From: Candidatus Stahliibacteriota bacterium
GTDB taxonomy: Bacteria; Hydrothermota; Tepidihabitantia; SM23-42
DNA: 15,739 bases
NCBI GenBank assembly: GCA_030613445.1
Contig: JAUWLY010000023.1
Span: 1-15,739 of the forward strand
Direction of reading: 5' to 3'
Of this stretch, positions 13,573 to 15,739 are shown in pieces (the first letter of the stretch is position 1; each line of letters starts with the position of its first letter). The notes beneath the pieces were generated by a model. It worked only from the letters and a program-made list of their open reading frames with translations. It was not told the DNA's origin and ran no database searches. The position numbers and the translations under genes were made by a program.

Positions 13573-13596
13573 AGCGGACTCATAATCCACTTGGTC
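13573..13596 (+). pseudogene. tRNA anticodon-arm relic, CAT anticodon
   Basis: AGCGGACTCATAATCCACTT looks like the anticodon arm of a tRNA with anticodon CAT (Met or Ile2), followed by GGTC. The stem has a C-A mismatch (GCGGA with TCCAC). No convincing D-arm, T-arm or acceptor stem flanks it. 13573-13589 matches 12063-12079 at 15 of 17 positions in the same orientation. Confidence 0.4.
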
Positions 13597-13618
13597 TAAA
13601 GCGGCGGACTACGGATGC

Positions 13619-13661
13619 GATTCTACTGTTTTTCGTAACTTCTGAAATCGCAGTAGAAATC
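13619..13661. repeat. Inverted repeat with 10-bp stem
   Basis: GATTCTACTG (13619-13628) can pair with CAGTAGAAATC (13651-13661) with one bulged base. The loop is 22 nt. It lies between the decayed CTD and the lipoprotein promoter. There is no T-run. Confidence 0.45.
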
Positions 13662-13703
13662 ACTCTAATGCAAGATATACATGCCTTTGCACCATTCTTA
13701 TCT

Positions 13704-13935
13704 TTAAGGGATTTTCTGGATTATACCATATGTTTTGGCCAAAATGTGTGACAAATATGGGACAGGGGGTTGGCTCATAGCCGACACCCTGCCATATTTG
13801 TCAGTGCCATTCCAGACAAGATGCGCAGAGTGGGCAAAATTCTTGACCAGACGACCCGCAGCATCAGTCTTTTTGAATATACCTATTGTCCTTTCTACCA
13901 AACTTCAGGAAGAGCCAGATTTTATCCGGCCCTCT
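13704..13935 (-). pseudogene. Decayed C-terminal sorting domain (CTD)
   Basis: Just after the stop of the 541-aa gene the minus strand still encodes pieces of another CTD in two frames. ALPEV (about 13900-13914) is followed by stops. After a frame change come TDAAGRLVKNFAHSAHLVW, then NGTDKYGRVSA, and after an interruption HILAKTYGIIQKIP with TAA at 13704-13706. In intact tails the middle would read like SGVYFV; here it is MSQPPVPYLS, encoded by the right arm of a palindrome (13749-13803). There are no start signals. It is the residue of a duplicated or fused CTD gene, or the lost end of an earlier, longer protein. Confidence 0.75.
13749..13803. repeat. 55-bp near-perfect palindrome inside the decayed CTD
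   Basis: Left arm 13749-13775 and right arm 13779-13803 around a 3-nt loop (CAT 13776-13778). TGACAAATATGG pairs with CCATATTTGTCA, and GGCT with AGCC. Only a 2-nt bulge and two mismatches interrupt the arms. It is much richer in G and C than the surroundings. Confidence 0.75.
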
Positions 13936-13942
13936 CTGTTTG

Positions 13943-15568
13943 TTATTTTATCAAAATAAGGTTTTCTTGCAACTTTTTACCTGCGCACTCAAGGATAATA
14001 AAATAAGTTCCACTGGCAAAATCGTTAGTATTGAGGCTAACAAAGTGCAGACCAGCAGCTTTATGACCTTGATCAATTGTTTTCACCAGACGACCATCAA
14101 CACTGAACAGTTTCAGTGAAACATCACCTGAAGTAGGTAAAGTATAACGGATATTTGAACGTTGAACAACCGGATTAGGGAAGACATTTAATGCGATTTT
14201 CTCAGGAAACTCCACCTTGCTTTCCTCTATGCCCACAGCAGCATATAGGAACATAATATATATGCTAACCGTCACTCCATTGTTATAACCCCACATAAAA
14301 TCCATATCGTCGCTCAGCAAACGAACAATTGCATAGACAATATAGGCACGCTCTCGCGCTACATCAAGCCGCTTGGCAAGCTGAGGAATCTGACACCTCC
14401 GTGTACTCCATGAGGTAATATTCTCTGGTATACCCCAGGTAATTCCGTTGTCATAAGACCAATTAATATGAATATCATGCCAGGCAGCAGAACCCTGCAT
14501 GCTATTGCGCGGTGTCATGTAGGTAACTGTAGCCATATTACCACCCGTGGCAATCGTTGGATAGAATGCTTGGGTGTCGGGTAACCCAAACGAAGATGAC
14601 ACCTCAACACAGGGCTGTCCCTCAGTATGGGAAACATAGATTTTACCATATTGTGGATAATCAGAATCATCAGCATTCATATTGGCAAAAACAAGCAGAG
14701 GATTGCCATTGTCTGTAACTACTGCCTGACAACCATAACTAACATTGAGCTCATTGCTTGCATATGGATTAGGCCAGACAATATTATACATCTGCTCAGG
14801 ACTCCAGCTAATACCATCGGTTGTCGTTCTATAGAATATGTCCATACTATCTAGTATGTAGTGATCCACGTAGAACAGGTAGCCGATCCCTGCGTTGATA
14901 TTATAATCCCATCCCCAGTAGTAACATGGCGTCGGCGTAACCCAGCCTGAATCAAGGAGTGCAGTCAAGCTGTCATTATAGGTACGATATTGAAGCCCAT
15001 AGGGATCAGTGGAATAAAGGAGAAAACACATATTACCATTGGAAAGCTCTTTGCCAACAACGGTCTGACATTTTTGATCACCAGGTCCCAAATCAACTGG
15101 TGGATCCCAGATACCACTAAACCAGCCACCTGAGCAAAACTGGGCGCCAGCACCACCCCAGGCAGGCATAGATGTTAGCCAAGGGAATGATATGTAAGGA
15201 CGTTGACTGCCAGCAATCACTGTGGGATAACAGCCTTTACCAAATTCCCAGTTGTAAACATAATAGTCATGGACCCAGAATGATAAATCACCCGGTGTTG
15301 AGTGTACATTCAAAAGCCCTGTGGGACTAAAATTCCGATTGGTGATTGCTATTGCATCCATAAATGAATTATAAGCAATATATTCGGGATTCGTAAGAAT
15401 TATAGCCCACTGACTACCTCCAGAATCAACCATGGTTCCTTGACGTATGTTTTCAACTGAGTCACTGTTTGATAAACCTGCATCAGTTATTATCTTCTTT
15501 TGGATCAGATAAGGATATTGTGCAAACATGAATGAGCATACAAACAAAACAACTGATTTGAACTTCAT
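13943..15568 (-). CDS. Secreted propeller-like protein with T9SS-type CTD
   Basis: 541 aa. The ATG follows GAGGAGGAAAG. A short signal peptide ends near residue 16 (CSFMFA before QYPY). The body (about 17-445) is rich in Trp, Tyr and Asp. It has two Asp-box-like turns (TTTDGISW 248-255 and SYDNGITW 371-378) and several strand pairs like PTVIAGSQRPYISFPW and PTIATGGNMATVTY, so it probably folds as an irregular beta-propeller. A CTD spans 458-541 (NVFPNPV, IRYTLP, LFSVDGRLVKTI, ASGTYFIILE, NLILIK) and should direct export across the outer membrane and attachment to the surface. No enzyme motif is seen. It begins 26 bp after the stop of the gene at 15595 and is probably co-transcribed with it. 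Compared with the 477-aa protein its blades are far more divergent. Confidence 0.85.
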   Translation of the reverse strand: MKFKSVVLFVCSFMFAQYPYLIQKKIITDAGLSNSDSVENIRQGTMVDSGGSQWAIILTNPEYIAYNSFMDAIAITNRNFSPTGLLNVHSTPGDLSFWVHDYYVYNWEFGKGCYPTVIAGSQRPYISFPWLTSMPAWGGAGAQFCSGGWFSGIWDPPVDLGPGDQKCQTVVGKELSNGNMCFLLYSTDPYGLQYRTYNDSLTALLDSGWVTPTPCYYWGWDYNINAGIGYLFYVDHYILDSMDIFYRTTTDGISWSPEQMYNIVWPNPYASNELNVSYGCQAVVTDNGNPLLVFANMNADDSDYPQYGKIYVSHTEGQPCVEVSSSFGLPDTQAFYPTIATGGNMATVTYMTPRNSMQGSAAWHDIHINWSYDNGITWGIPENITSWSTRRCQIPQLAKRLDVARERAYIVYAIVRLLSDDMDFMWGYNNGVTVSIYIMFLYAAVGIEESKVEFPEKIALNVFPNPVVQRSNIRYTLPTSGDVSLKLFSVDGRLVKTIDQGHKAAGLHFVSLNTNDFASGTYFIILECAGKKLQENLILIK

Positions 15569-15594
15569 CTTTCCTCCTCTATCTACAAATTTCC

Positions 15595-15739
15595 TTATCT
15601 CAACAGCAGTAGTTTCTTCGTTGAGGTGAAGTCTTTACCTTTTAATCTTACAAAATAAACACCTGAATTTAAACCCTCAAGTAATATCTTTTGTGTTGGT
15701 TTGTATTCCATAAAAATTTCTTCTCTTATCAGTTGTCCT
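15595..15739 (-). CDS. C-terminal end of another CTD-bearing secreted protein
   Basis: The last 48 codons of a minus-strand gene entering from the right edge, ending in TAA at 15595-15597. The translation has GQLIREEIF, LLEGLNSGVYFVRLKG and TKKLLLLR, the second half of a T9SS/Por-type sorting domain with the conserved SGVYFVRL strand. The rest of the protein is outside the window, so its function cannot be said. It ends 26 bp before the ATG of the 541-aa gene, which suggests an operon of two exported CTD proteins. Read by hand from the reverse complement. Confidence 0.8.
   Translation of the reverse strand, partial: GQLIREEIFMEYKPTQKILLEGLNSGVYFVRLKGKDFTSTKKLLLLR

Overview
The window is an AT-rich stretch from a bacterium with a Gram-negative-type envelope. 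It carries predicted lipoproteins, Sec signal peptides and several large secreted proteins ending in a Por/T9SS-like C-terminal sorting domain (CTD). That mix (gingipain-like C25 peptidase, Asp-box propellers, TPR + DUF2271-like protein, all with CTD tails or signal peptides) is typical of uncultured lineages such as candidate division WOR-3/Stahlbacteria or Cloacimonadota. The lineage is inferred from gene style only; no rRNA or intact tRNA is present.

Layout. 1-6367 (minus strand): a truncated secreted propeller-like gene, a periplasmic TPR/DUF2271-like protein, then a two-gene operon of a lipoprotein and a 986-aa C25-type peptidase whose catalytic His position is Cys. 6640-7336 (minus): a nucleotidyltransferase with a short overlapping partner. 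7884-9317 (minus): a seven-repeat Asp-box propeller with CTD. 9447-11703 (plus): a truncated signal-peptide gene fused to a REP-like sequence, then an overlapping gene pair encoding an uncharacterised membrane-anchored protein and a GT-C glycosyltransferase. 11704-12340: a gene-free stretch with palindromes, two heptamer repeat arrays, a consensus promoter and a tRNA-Leu(UAA) relic. 12340-12848 (plus): an MNT antitoxin with a truncated HEPN toxin. 12918-15739 (minus): a lipoprotein, a decayed CTD containing a 55-bp palindrome, a 541-aa secreted CTD protein and the CTD end of one more gene.

The secreted genes make up a cell-surface/exported set (propellers, peptidase, lipoproteins). The nucleotidyltransferase genes and glycosyltransferase pair are accessory insertions between them. 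Ten sigma-70-type promoters can be read by eye. Nine have a 16-bp spacer and one 17. The secreted genes have Shine-Dalgarno leaders. The three accessory operons have the -10 box only 5-6 nt before the start codon and no Shine-Dalgarno, which suggests leaderless transcripts. Relics (truncated 5' gene, broken toxin, tRNA pieces, decayed CTD, REP-like repeats) mark 9400-13900 as a recombination-prone zone. I found no clearly new multi-gene system; the best leads are the leaderless accessory operons, the His-less C25 protein, the orphan promoter/tRNA-relic transcript and the palindrome that overwrote a CTD.
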